A DNA stretch of 64,000 nucleotides from positions 1-64,000 of the forward strand of contig CASEWB010000006.1 of assembly GCA_949291545.1 (NCBI GenBank). The letters run 5' to 3'. The notes under the pieces were generated by a model. That model saw only the letters and a list, made by a program, of their open reading frames with translations, did no database searches and had not been told where the DNA came from. The DNA comes from an uncultured bacterium. Lineage in GTDB: Bacteria > Elusimicrobiota > Elusimicrobia > Elusimicrobiales > Elusimicrobiaceae. This document shows, in pieces, positions 34,150-42,455 of the stretch (positions are counted from its first letter, which is position 1; every line of letters begins with the position of its first letter). The position numbers and the translations under genes were made by a program.

Positions 34150-35136
34150 TTAATTTCCGGGGAAGAACCTCTCCGCCAGCACTCTTTGGCGGCCGGCTTC
34201 CGTGCGCATAAGACTAATTTTGCGGTTGTATTTAGCGGCGTTGGCGGGGTCTAATTTTTTGGCCACCATATAGTTGGCCGTCGCCGCCACCGGGTCCTGC
34301 ACGGCAAGCATATCCCCCATCAAATCGTAAGTAGGCACATACTGGCTGGCCAGCTCTTTGGATTTTACCAGCAACCCCAAGGCGTAATCGGTTTCACCTT
34401 TGCGGTACATCAAATCGCCCATATAATAATAGGCCAGCGCATAAGTAGGCTTAATGGTAACGGCTTCTTCCAAATCGGCATAGGCGTTGGCGGGGTAGCC
34501 CAATTTAATAAACGCACGGGCACGCTCCAAATACGGGCGGGCATCGTCGGGCGTCAAGGAAATCAAATAAGTGTAATCGTCCAAGGCGGCTTCGTACTGG
34601 CCCAAACTGTAATAGGCCAAGCCGCGGTTTAAAAACAAAAGCGGCTCGTCTTGGCGCAGTTTAAAAGCGCTGTTAAAATCAGTCAGCGCGTCCATAGAGC
34701 GGCCCATATTGGAATAGGCGATAGCCCGGTTCATTAAGGCCGTAAAGTAATTGGGGTTCCGGGCAATGGCTTCGGTCAAATAAAAAACTGCTTTGGAATA
34801 AAGGCCCATATCAATATACAAGGCCCCGATGTTGTTGTATACTTCCGGGATATTCGGGTTAGCGTCGATGGCGGCTAAATAATCTTGTTCGGCATAGGAG
34901 CGGTTTTTGGCACGTTCTTGTGCGTCCTTAACAGGCAGGCGTTCCCACAAAATACCGCGGTTCGCATACGCGGAGGCATTTTTGGGGTCTTGCTTAATTA
35001 AGCGCGAATACAACTGCATTGCCTGGGTAAAGTTCCCTTTAGAAGTAGCCAACTGGGCTTTTTTAAACAGGCGCTCGTCACTTCCGCACGCAGCCAGCAA
35101 TAATACCGCTGCCGCCAAGCCTAATACTTTTTTCAT
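34150..35136 (-). CDS. TPR-repeat lipoprotein
   Basis: 328 residues with a signal peptide ending in the lipobox LLAACG (Cys17), so it is probably lipid-anchored. Five to seven TPR units follow (for example SAYANRGILWERL, EVYNNIGALYIDMGLYSKA, LLFLNRGLAYYSLGQYEAA). The gene for the processing enzyme, lspA, is directly upstream with a 4-base overlap. Likely a scaffold at the outer or inner membrane. Confidence 0.85.
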   Translation of the reverse strand: MKKVLGLAAAVLLLAACGSDERLFKKAQLATSKGNFTQAMQLYSRLIKQDPKNASAYANRGILWERLPVKDAQERAKNRSYAEQDYLAAIDANPNIPEVYNNIGALYIDMGLYSKAVFYLTEAIARNPNYFTALMNRAIAYSNMGRSMDALTDFNSAFKLRQDEPLLFLNRGLAYYSLGQYEAALDDYTYLISLTPDDARPYLERARAFIKLGYPANAYADLEEAVTIKPTYALAYYYMGDLMYRKGETDYALGLLVKSKELASQYVPTYDLMGDMLAVQDPVAATANYMVAKKLDPANAAKYNRKISLMRTEAGRQRVLAERFFPGN

Positions 35137-35624
35137 TTTTCCTCCTGCTGTTTGCCGCGCCGTATGAACAAAGAAAGCACAAACATACAGCCGCCAATCG
35201 TGATAAAGGAATCAGCCACATTGAACACAGGCCAAACCCGAAAGTCCAAAAAATCTACAACAAATCCTAAAGCTATTCTATCATAAAGATTGCCCAATGC
35301 ACCCGCCAAAATAAAAACACTGCCCCACTTGACCCACGGCCCGTAGGAGCACAATTCCCGCCAGCTCGCCACAATATACGCCACAATGGCCAGCATTACA
35401 AAAATAAGCAGGAAATTGCCGTTTTGCATCATTCCAAAAGCCGCTCCCGTGTTTTCCACATACGTCAAATGGAAAAACGGGAACACTTCTATCGGGTGCG
35501 TTGGCAAACACATAAGCGCCCATACTTTGGTCAGCCGGTCCACCAGCAAAATGCCCGCCGCCGCTATTACCAGCCAGCGGTTTTGGCCCAGCCAGGTGCA
35601 CAGCTGCCGCCACGCATTACGCAC
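35133..35624 (-). CDS. lspA: Lipoprotein signal peptidase
   Basis: 163 residues with four transmembrane helices. The two catalytic Asp motifs are present: GNLYDRI (near residue 113) and FNVADSFI (near 137), plus VENTGAAFGM. It removes signal peptides from prolipoproteins. Its start overlaps the ileS stop by eight bases; the ileS-lspA pair is common in bacteria. Confidence 0.96.
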   Translation of the reverse strand: MRNAWRQLCTWLGQNRWLVIAAAGILLVDRLTKVWALMCLPTHPIEVFPFFHLTYVENTGAAFGMMQNGNFLLIFVMLAIVAYIVASWRELCSYGPWVKWGSVFILAGALGNLYDRIALGFVVDFLDFRVWPVFNVADSFITIGGCMFVLSLFIRRGKQQEEK

Positions 35625-38436
35625 TTACTTTTTCCCCTTCCTCTACTACAATGCCTTCTTTTGCCAGCACTTGGGCACAGCGGGCGCACAAATCGGGGTG
35701 AGCGGCATCGGTTCCCACGTCCTCTTTCCACTGCCAGCAGCGGGCGCATTTGTGCCCGGCGGCGTGCTGTGCTTCCACGGTTAATTCTTCTGTCCCGTCC
35801 GCAATTTCCACCGCGGACACAATGGCAATTTCCGGCCACAGCGCTTTGGTTTCTTCCAAGAAGGCTTTCATTTCCGGGTTGGAAGTTTTAAAAATCACTT
35901 TCGCTTCCAGCGAAGAACCGATAATCCCTTTCTGGCGGGTTTCTTCCAGCACTTTTTGTACGGCTTCGCGCACACGGCGGATTTTGTTCCACTTTTCTTC
36001 CAGTTTCACGTCCGGAATCAGCGATGCATTTACCGGCATATTGGAGAGGAAAATGCTCTGCGGTAAATCGCGCCCCAAAGCGGTTTTGCGAAGTTCCTGC
36101 CAGGCTTCCTCGGCGGTGAAAGACAACACCGGCGCCATCAGCTGCAAAAGCGTAACGGTAATTTCCGCCAGCACGGTTTGCGCGCTGCGCCGCGCCGGGG
36201 ACGAGGCCCCCAGCGTGTACAGGCGGTCTTTGGAAGCGTCCAGCATAAAGGAGGACAAATCCAAAATACAAAAGTCCGTAATCGCGCGCACAGCGCGGCG
36301 GAAGTTAAATTCGTTGTAACCGGCGTGCACTTCCTGAATGAGGTCGTTTAAGCGGCCCAGCATATAGCGGTCCATTTCGGCCAATTCTTTAGCAGGCACT
36401 TTGTGGACGGCCGGGTCGTAATCGGACAAGTTACCCAGCGCATAGCGCACCGTATTGCGGATTTTGCGGTAGGTATCCACCGGTCCGCCCAAAATTTCGT
36501 CCGAAATGCGCACATCGCCTTGATAGTCGGAAAACGCCACCCACAGGCGCAAAATGTCGGCACCGTATTTATTGATAACGTCTTCTGGGTCTACACTGTT
36601 GCCCAACGATTTATGCATCGGGCGGCCTTGTTGGTCCAGCACCATACCGTGGGTTAAAATGGTTTTAAAAGGAGCGGTGCCTTCCAACGTATAAGACGGG
36701 ATATACGAGCTTTGGAACCAACCGCGGTGCTGGTCGGACCCTTCGGAATATACATCGGCCGGGAAGGTGATGCCGCGGTCCTTTAAGACGGCCGCCCACG
36801 ATACACCGGAATCCAACCATACGTCTAAAATGTCGGTTTCTTTGCGGAACTCGGTACCGCCGCAATCGCAGTGATAGCCTTGCGGCATGAGTTTTTCCAC
36901 CGGGTCGGTAAACCAAAAATCGGAGCCTTCTTTCATGGCGCGTTCTTTAATAAACGCAAACAGCTCGTGGTTCACCTGCGGTTTGCCGCACTTTTTGCAG
37001 TACAGCACGGTGACCGGCGTACCCCAAAAACGCTGGCGGGACAAGCACCAATCCGGGCGCAGGCCAATCATGGAGCGCATACGTTCTTCGCCGCCGGCGG
37101 GGTAAAATTTAACGTTGGAAAGGTTATCCATCAGTTTCTGGCGCAGATTGTCTTTATCAATGCTCATAAACCATTGTTCCGTCGCACGGAAGATGATGGG
37201 GTTATGGCAGCGCCAGCAGTGCGGATAGCTGTGGGTGATTTCCTGTTCTTTAATCAAGGCGCCCAGCTCGTCCAATTTTTTAACCATCAGCGGGTTAGCG
37301 TCAAACACGTGCATGCCTTCAAACACGCCCGCTTCTTTGGTGTAGCAGCCTTTTTCGTCCACGGGGCAGAAGGTTTCCAGGCCCCATTGTTTGCCGGCGC
37401 GGAAGTCGTCCTCGCCGTGGCCGGGGGCAATGTGCACGATACCCACGCCCGCGTCCATGGTTACGAAATCGGTCCAAATAACGGGGTTTTCTTTATGCGT
37501 AAGCGGGTGATAGTATTTCATACCTACCAAATCGGCGCCCGCCACTTTGCCGGCTTGGGAGCAATCCAACCCGGTGTTCTTCAAAAATTCTTCGGCCAGT
37601 TTTTCGGCTACGATGTAATATTCGCCGGTTTTTTCGTCTTTCAAAATGGCGTAGTCTTCGGTGTTGGAAACGGCCGCCGCCATATTGGAAGGAATGGTCC
37701 ACGGCGTGGTGGTCCAAACCGCCAGGCTGACGGGTTTGGAATAGTCCAAATCGCCCAGCACTTCTTTCGTGGGGTCGGCCAATTTAAAGCGCAGATAAAT
37801 GGAGGAAGACTGAATGTCCTTGTATTCGGTTTCGGCATCGGCCAAAGCGGTTTCGCAATGGGAACACCAAGTGATGGTTTTTTGGCCTTTGTAGACGTAG
37901 CCTTTTTCAATCAAATCCAAAAATACGCCAATGGTAATGCCTTCGTAGCGCGGGGCCATGGTGAGGTACGGGTTGTCCCAATCGCCCTGCACGCCCAAGC
38001 GTTTAAAACCTTGGCGCTGCAAATCAATAAATTTAGCAGCAAACGCACGCGCTTTTTTGCGGAAGGCAGGCACGTCGGTAATGTGTTTTTTGTCTTGTTT
38101 GAGTTCTTTTAAAAGCGCCTGTTCAATGGGCAGACCATGGCAGTCCCACCCGGGAACATATGGGGTATAGTAGCCCGTCATTGCGCGGCTTTTAATAATA
38201 ATATCCTTAATGGTTTTGTCTAACGCGTGACCAATGTGAATTTTCCCGTTGGCATAGGGCGGGCCGTCGTGCAATACAAAATGTTTGCCGGCCTCGTTCT
38301 TTTTCAGCATTGCTTCGTAAAGGTTGATAGATTGCCAAAACTCCAGGATTTTGGGTTCTTTTTGCGCTAAACCCGCACGCATTGGAAAATCCGTTTTGGG
38401 GAGCAAAACGGTATGAGAATACTTATTTTTTGCCAT
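35617..38436 (-). CDS. ileS: Isoleucyl-tRNA synthetase
   Basis: 939 residues, class I. HIGH at residues 67-70, the KMSKS-equivalent loop is PMHKSLGN (a variant seen in other bacterial IleRS), the CP1 editing domain lies between, and the C-terminal zinc site is CARC ... CARC. First gene of a six-gene operon that continues with lspA, a TPR lipoprotein, a P-type ATPase, queF and a PrcB-like gene. TATAAT-like and AT-rich sequence at 38470-38485 is the likely promoter; no T-box is seen. Long open frames on the opposite strand are shadows. Confidence 0.97.
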   Translation of the reverse strand: MAKNKYSHTVLLPKTDFPMRAGLAQKEPKILEFWQSINLYEAMLKKNEAGKHFVLHDGPPYANGKIHIGHALDKTIKDIIIKSRAMTGYYTPYVPGWDCHGLPIEQALLKELKQDKKHITDVPAFRKKARAFAAKFIDLQRQGFKRLGVQGDWDNPYLTMAPRYEGITIGVFLDLIEKGYVYKGQKTITWCSHCETALADAETEYKDIQSSSIYLRFKLADPTKEVLGDLDYSKPVSLAVWTTTPWTIPSNMAAAVSNTEDYAILKDEKTGEYYIVAEKLAEEFLKNTGLDCSQAGKVAGADLVGMKYYHPLTHKENPVIWTDFVTMDAGVGIVHIAPGHGEDDFRAGKQWGLETFCPVDEKGCYTKEAGVFEGMHVFDANPLMVKKLDELGALIKEQEITHSYPHCWRCHNPIIFRATEQWFMSIDKDNLRQKLMDNLSNVKFYPAGGEERMRSMIGLRPDWCLSRQRFWGTPVTVLYCKKCGKPQVNHELFAFIKERAMKEGSDFWFTDPVEKLMPQGYHCDCGGTEFRKETDILDVWLDSGVSWAAVLKDRGITFPADVYSEGSDQHRGWFQSSYIPSYTLEGTAPFKTILTHGMVLDQQGRPMHKSLGNSVDPEDVINKYGADILRLWVAFSDYQGDVRISDEILGGPVDTYRKIRNTVRYALGNLSDYDPAVHKVPAKELAEMDRYMLGRLNDLIQEVHAGYNEFNFRRAVRAITDFCILDLSSFMLDASKDRLYTLGASSPARRSAQTVLAEITVTLLQLMAPVLSFTAEEAWQELRKTALGRDLPQSIFLSNMPVNASLIPDVKLEEKWNKIRRVREAVQKVLEETRQKGIIGSSLEAKVIFKTSNPEMKAFLEETKALWPEIAIVSAVEIADGTEELTVEAQHAAGHKCARCWQWKEDVGTDAAHPDLCARCAQVLAKEGIVVEEGEKVSA

Positions 38437-38491
38437 GGTATTATGTCACTCCGTATATATATTAAGGATAAATATATTATAGAAAATTTAA

Positions 38492-38522
38492 GCCCCCTTA
38501 CGCTTGCCAGCATAAGGGGGCC
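38492..38522 (-). terminator. Terminator after the prepilin gene
   Basis: GCCCCCTTA (38492-38500) pairs with TAAGGGGGC (38513-38521). On the minus strand it follows the prepilin stop at 38545; the T tract is weak (TTAAATTTT). Confidence 0.7.
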
Positions 38523-38544
38523 GGTGTTAAAAGACTATGCCCGC

Positions 38545-39051
38545 TTACCACGAACAATGGCTGCCGTAAACGGCGTCTTCTTCGTAAGCGGCGGGGTCAA
38601 ATGTGCGGGCGGTCACGCCGCATTCCCGGGTGACCACCTCCGCTTGCGGCACATAATTTAAACGGTAACTAGCGTGCATTCCTTTGGGCGTATAGGAAAC
38701 AAAAAGAAAGCCCGATGTATTCATCAGCGATTCGTCCCCGTTTTCCAGTGTATAGCTTACGCCCAACAAATCTTCCGGTGCGTCATTGGTCGGGCTTTCC
38801 CCCTCGGGGGTATAATAGACGGCCTGCTTGACGGGATACGATACATTTAACTGCTCCAGCAGCGCCGTCAGTTTGCCGTGGGCCATATAGTAGGCTTGTT
38901 CCGCCCGGTAAATTGCTTCCGCCGTTTGGCGGCCCCGGTTGTAGCGCGTGCTCATTATGGCAATTTTATATTGCGGCACGGATACCCATACCAAAATGCC
39001 GATGATAACCAGCACCATCAGCATTTCCAACAAGGTAAACCCTTTTTTCAT
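38545..39051 (-). CDS. Type IV prepilin-like protein
   Basis: 168 residues. It starts MKKGFTLLEMLMVLVIIGIL, a very short leader with the prepilin peptidase site Gly4/Phe5 and Glu at +5, followed by the hydrophobic helix. The C-terminal domain is short with two cysteines that could form the usual disulfide. No pilus assembly genes are near; it sits behind the ankyrin and DtxR-type genes. It may be a pseudopilin or a minor pilin served by machinery elsewhere. Confidence 0.88.
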   Translation of the reverse strand: MKKGFTLLEMLMVLVIIGILVWVSVPQYKIAIMSTRYNRGRQTAEAIYRAEQAYYMAHGKLTALLEQLNVSYPVKQAVYYTPEGESPTNDAPEDLLGVSYTLENGDESLMNTSGFLFVSYTPKGMHASYRLNYVPQAEVVTRECGVTARTFDPAAYEEDAVYGSHCSW

Positions 39052-39092
39052 TTTTTCTTCCCTGTTTGTGTGTACAAATACGTACGGTATTT

Positions 39093-39839
39093 TTACTTAT
39101 TTGGTTGTGCGCCTTGCAGCGAAAGTGTCAATAATTCCGCCACGGCGGCTTGATTTTTGGCCTTTGCCATATCCAAGGCTGTGAGCCCGCGTTGATTTTT
39201 TATACCAACTTCTGCCCCGGCCGCTACCAAGGCTTGGACCATTTCCAATTGCCCCGCTTTAGCCGCTTTCATCAGCACCGTATTGCCGCCGGCATCCGGT
39301 TGGTTTATCTGTATGTTTGGTTGTTTCAAAAGAAGTGAAACGATTTCCGCCCGGCCAAAATCCACCGCCGTTTGCAAAGCAGTGTCCCCGCTTTTTGCCG
39401 GTTGGTTGACGTCCGCTCCCGCCTCCAGCAATGCAATCACCGCCTGGGGCTGGTTGGCTTTGATGGCTTTAAGCAAGGGCGTTTCCCCAAATTCCTCGGC
39501 ATTTACATCGGCGCCTTGCCGGATTAACTGCTGCATATTGCCCACGTGCCCAAAGCCCGCTTCCCGGATGAGCAAGCTGCCAAGACGTTTGGCATCGGCA
39601 GAAGAAATTTCCCGTGCGAACGAATCCACCCGTGCCTGCTGGGACTGATCCAAAGCGGCATTGGCTTGTTGGCGCAAGTCTTGGAATTCGGCCTCCAGTT
39701 TTTGGATTTCAGCCGAGGACATCGCTTCCTTGGCCCCCGGGCCGACAGCCGAGGAGTTATTTTGCTTCCAAAACAACAAAAGCAAAACTAACCCTACTAC
39801 AGCAATAACACATACGGCAATCCATACCTTCTTTTTCAT
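39093..39839 (-). CDS. Membrane-anchored ankyrin-repeat protein
   Basis: 248 residues. One N-terminal membrane segment (about 4-24), a charged coiled-coil-like stretch (about 45-85), then four ankyrin repeats (for example GETPLLKAIKANQPQAVIAL, GNTVLMKAAKAGQLEMVQAL). Likely periplasmic protein-binding scaffold. It lies 12 bases after the DtxR-type gene and 41 before the prepilin. A smaller ankyrin membrane protein occurs at 63471. Confidence 0.85.
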   Translation of the reverse strand: MKKKVWIAVCVIAVVGLVLLLLFWKQNNSSAVGPGAKEAMSSAEIQKLEAEFQDLRQQANAALDQSQQARVDSFAREISSADAKRLGSLLIREAGFGHVGNMQQLIRQGADVNAEEFGETPLLKAIKANQPQAVIALLEAGADVNQPAKSGDTALQTAVDFGRAEIVSLLLKQPNIQINQPDAGGNTVLMKAAKAGQLEMVQALVAAGAEVGIKNQRGLTALDMAKAKNQAAVAELLTLSLQGAQPNK

Positions 39840-39851
39840 TATTTTTCCCTT

Positions 39852-40232
39852 TTATTTTTCCCCTGTTTGTTTTTGCAGATACTCGTGGAGTTTTTCCAGC
39901 GTTTCGCGGCTGACGGCGTGTTCCATTTTGCACGCGTCCATATCGGCTATTTTGGGGTTTACCCCCAGCACCTGCGTAAGAAAGCGGCTTAAAATAGCAT
40001 GGCGTTTTTTGACGTCCTCCGCCGCGCGGCGGCCTTTGGGGGTCAATTCGATTCCGCTGTACGGCTGGTGCCGCACATACCCCCCTTGGGCCAGGGCTTT
40101 TACCGCCCCCGTTACGCTGGGGGTCTTTACACCCAGCATATCGCGTATGTCGCTCACGCGGGCCACGCCCTTTTCGTCCGCACACAGGGAAACGGCTTCC
40201 AAATAGTCTTCCATATTGGGGGATAATTTCAT
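39852..40232 (-). CDS. DtxR/MntR-family metal-dependent regulator
   Basis: 126 residues, without the SH3-like third domain. N-terminal winged helix: MEDYLEAVSLC, RVSDIRDMLGVKTPSVTGAV; then the metal/dimer domain with ADMDACKMEHAVS (Cys and His ligands). Similar short proteins of the MntR type sense Mn or Fe. AGGAG precedes the start. A near-palindrome at 40271-40284 in its promoter could be its own operator. Target genes are not evident; the divergent gene is gdhA. Confidence 0.88.
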   Translation of the reverse strand: MKLSPNMEDYLEAVSLCADEKGVARVSDIRDMLGVKTPSVTGAVKALAQGGYVRHQPYSGIELTPKGRRAAEDVKKRHAILSRFLTQVLGVNPKIADMDACKMEHAVSRETLEKLHEYLQKQTGEK

Positions 40233-40270
40233 ACTTTTTCGCTCCTATTCCACCATAGCAGGCTACGCGT

Positions 40271-40284
40271 ATATCTTAACATAT
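40271..40284. promoter_or_regulatory. Candidate operator for the DtxR/MntR regulator
   Basis: ATATCTTAACATAT is symmetric at 12 of 14 positions. It lies about 40 bases upstream of the regulator start and about 20 bases from the gdhA -35 region. Suggestive only. Confidence 0.3.
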
Positions 40285-40301
40285 TTCACACGCAACCCCC
40301 C

Positions 40302-40331
40302 TTGCGTTCGCCCAAAAGATATGTTTATAAT
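40302..40331 (+). promoter_or_regulatory. Promoter of gdhA
   Basis: TTGCGT (40302-40307) and TATAAT (40326-40331) with an 18-base spacer, followed by a leader containing AGGAGAGG before the ATG at 40361. Confidence 0.6.
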
Positions 40332-40360
40332 GGGGGTAGCAATACCCAAAAGGAGAGGCT

Positions 40361-41710
40361 ATGGACACCAATACTTATACCGAGCAGTTCCTGGCGGCGC
40401 TAACCAAAAGAGACCCCGCCCAAAAAGTCTTTCACCAAGCCGTGTTTGAAGTTGTAAGCACTTTAAAACCAGTGCTGGAGCAAAAACCGCTGTACATCAA
40501 AGAACGCATTTTGGAACGCATTGTAGAACCGGAAAGAACCATCATTTTCCGCGTGCCGTGGCAGGACGACAAAGGCGAAATTCACGTCAACCGCGGGTTC
40601 CGCGTACAATATAACAGTGCGCTGGGGCCGTACAAAGGCGGTATGCGCTTTCACGAAACAGTGACGCAGGACGTATTAAAATTTTTAGGGTTTGAACAAG
40701 TTTTTAAAAACAGCCTGACCACCCTCCCTTTAGGCGGCGGCAAAGGCGGCAGCGATTTTGACACGCGCGGCAAGTCCGACAGCGAAGTAATGCGTTTCTG
40801 CCATTCCTTTATTAATGAACTTTATCACCACATCGGCTATCATACCGATATCCCGGCGGGGGACCTCGGCTGCGGAGCGCGGGAAATCGGGTATATGTTC
40901 GGGCAATACAAAAAGCTGACCAACGATTTCACCGGCGCCTTTACCGGCAAAAAACCCAACTGGGGCGGCAGCCTGCTACGGCCGGAAGCCACCGGCTACG
41001 GCGTGGCGTATTTTGCACAAAATATGCTGGCTACCCAGGGCGACAGCTTACGCCATAAAACCTGCATTGTGTCCGGCACGGGCAACGTGGGCATTTACGC
41101 CATTGAAAAACTGACCCAGCTGGGCGGAAAAGTGGTGGGTTTTATGGATTACGACGGCAGCATTTACGACGAAAACAGCGTGGACGCCGAAAAGCTGGCC
41201 TTCCTGAAAGATTTGGTGTTCGTACGGCGCGGCAGTTTGAAAGAGTACGACAAAAAATTCAAAGGCGCGCACTTCCGCCCCGGCAAAAAAACGTGGGACA
41301 TCCCGTGCGACGTGGCCTGCCCCACCGCCTGCGAAAACGAACTGCACACCGAAGACGCCAAACTCCTGCTGCAAAACGGCTGCAAATGTATTTGCGAGGG
41401 CTCCAATATGCCCTGCACGCCGGGCGCGATTGAAGCGTTCCAGCAGGCGGGCATTTTGTATTCGCCCGGCAAAGCGTCCAATGCAGGCGGCGTGGCGGTG
41501 TCCGGCCTGGAAATGACGCAAAACAGTATGCGCGTGTATTGGACGCGTGAAGAAGTGGACCAATACCTCCAGCGTATTATGAATAACATTCACCAAAGCT
41601 GCCTCTCCGCCGCAGAAGAATACGGAATGAAAGGCAACTATATGGCGGGCGCCAACATTGCCGGCTTTAAAAAAGTGGCCGACGCTATGATTGACCAAGG
41701 CTTGGTGTAA
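40361..41710 (+). CDS. gdhA: Glutamate dehydrogenase
   Basis: 449 residues, the hexameric NADP-type length. Conserved blocks: YKGGMRFHETV, the catalytic Lys in LPLGGGKGGSDFD (near residue 126), DIPAGDLGCGAREIGYMFGQ (Asp and cofactor region) and the Rossmann motif VSGTGNVGIYAIEKL. It assimilates ammonium into 2-oxoglutarate or runs in reverse during amino-acid fermentation. Own promoter and terminator, so a single-gene unit. Confidence 0.96.
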   Translation: MDTNTYTEQFLAALTKRDPAQKVFHQAVFEVVSTLKPVLEQKPLYIKERILERIVEPERTIIFRVPWQDDKGEIHVNRGFRVQYNSALGPYKGGMRFHETVTQDVLKFLGFEQVFKNSLTTLPLGGGKGGSDFDTRGKSDSEVMRFCHSFINELYHHIGYHTDIPAGDLGCGAREIGYMFGQYKKLTNDFTGAFTGKKPNWGGSLLRPEATGYGVAYFAQNMLATQGDSLRHKTCIVSGTGNVGIYAIEKLTQLGGKVVGFMDYDGSIYDENSVDAEKLAFLKDLVFVRRGSLKEYDKKFKGAHFRPGKKTWDIPCDVACPTACENELHTEDAKLLLQNGCKCICEGSNMPCTPGAIEAFQQAGILYSPGKASNAGGVAVSGLEMTQNSMRVYWTREEVDQYLQRIMNNIHQSCLSAAEEYGMKGNYMAGANIAGFKKVADAMIDQGLV

Positions 41711-41729
41711 GCATTTTAGGTACACAAAA

Positions 41730-41757
41730 AACCGGAGAGGCTTTTGCCTCTCCGGTT
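41730..41757. terminator. Bidirectional terminator between gdhA and the prepilin gene
   Basis: AACCGGAGAGGC (41730-41741) pairs with GCCTCTCCGGTT (41746-41757) around TTTT. The adjoining A run (41726-41731) provides a T tract on the minus strand, so it serves the prepilin gene at least as well as gdhA. Confidence 0.88.
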
Positions 41758-41763
41758 AATGGT

Positions 41764-42282
41764 TTAACCCGCAGTAAATTTTCCGGTAAACTCATATAAG
41801 AACTTGCACAAATCCTTTGGGTTTCCGCCCCCGTTGCAAATCCTGGTGCCGGCTTTGTCTTCTCCGTAGGCGGTATGATTAAAATAGAAATTATAATTCA
41901 ATTTATTTTCTCTTTTTCCATCTGTTCTTATGCATTCATTTTTTCCAAGTCCTGGACAAAACCTAACATTTACAGCACCGCGCCAGCCATAATTGCCTAC
42001 CAAAATAAAATCTTTGCAAAGCCAAGTCCCTTTATGGTAAGTGACATCCTTTAATTCACACGCGGGGAACTCTATATCCAACCGGGTTAAATCCGTTGCA
42101 TAGGCCCCGTTGGCCAACCAATACAACTCCTGTGCTTGCTGCACTTTTGCCGCCATCTGCAGCGACTCCATAAGCTGCGCCTTATAAACCGTTTGTTGAT
42201 ATTTGGGCAACGCCACCGCCGCCACAATGCCTATAATCAGCACCACTACCAACAGTTCCATCAAAGTAAAACCCTTTTTCAT
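41764..42282 (-). CDS. Type IV prepilin-like protein
   Basis: 172 residues when started at the ATG at 42280-42282, which follows GGGAGG; the frame remains open upstream but without signals. The leader MKKGFTLMELLVVVLIIGIV has the class-III signal (cleavage after Gly4). The globular part has several cysteines, including CELKD ... CKDF and a C-terminal GTRICNGGG. Standalone gene between gdhA and a symporter, like the one at 38545; the two share little beyond the helix. Confidence 0.9.
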   Translation of the reverse strand: MKKGFTLMELLVVVLIIGIVAAVALPKYQQTVYKAQLMESLQMAAKVQQAQELYWLANGAYATDLTRLDIEFPACELKDVTYHKGTWLCKDFILVGNYGWRGAVNVRFCPGLGKNECIRTDGKRENKLNYNFYFNHTAYGEDKAGTRICNGGGNPKDLCKFLYEFTGKFTAG

Positions 42283-42406
42283 CAAAAGCACCTCCCTGAC
42301 CCTTTTAGAGCGGTTTTCTCCCGCCTGAAACAAGCCAGCCTGTTTACCGTCACTACGGGAAGTGTATCAAAAAAAAAAAACGAGTCAACCCGTCGCAAAA
42401 AACCAC

Positions 42407-42441
42407 AAAAAACGGAGAGGTTTTTGCCCTCTCCGTTTTTT
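42407..42441 (-). terminator. Terminator after the DAACS symporter
   Basis: AAAAAACGGAGAGG (42407-42420) pairs with CCTCTCCGTTTTTT (42428-42441). Located 15 bases past the stop at 42456 on the minus strand. Confidence 0.88.
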
Positions 42442-42455
42442 ATCTGCAACAAATA

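Noticed and set aside
36600-36640. IleRS loop PMHKSLGN as a damaged KMSKS motif
   Set aside because: MHKS-type variants are known in active bacterial IleRS and the second Lys is kept.
36871-38112. A 413-codon plus-strand frame antisense to ileS
   Set aside because: Gene-length but a shadow of the ileS codon pattern; rich in Phe, His and Val in the way such shadows are, with no start signals.
38280-38440. T-box leader for ileS
   Set aside because: The gap upstream of ileS is about 100 bases and lacks the T-box sequence and specifier hairpin.
42370-42380. Run of A bases upstream of the prepilin gene
   Set aside because: A simple homopolymer in a non-coding gap; no sign of phase-variable coding effect.
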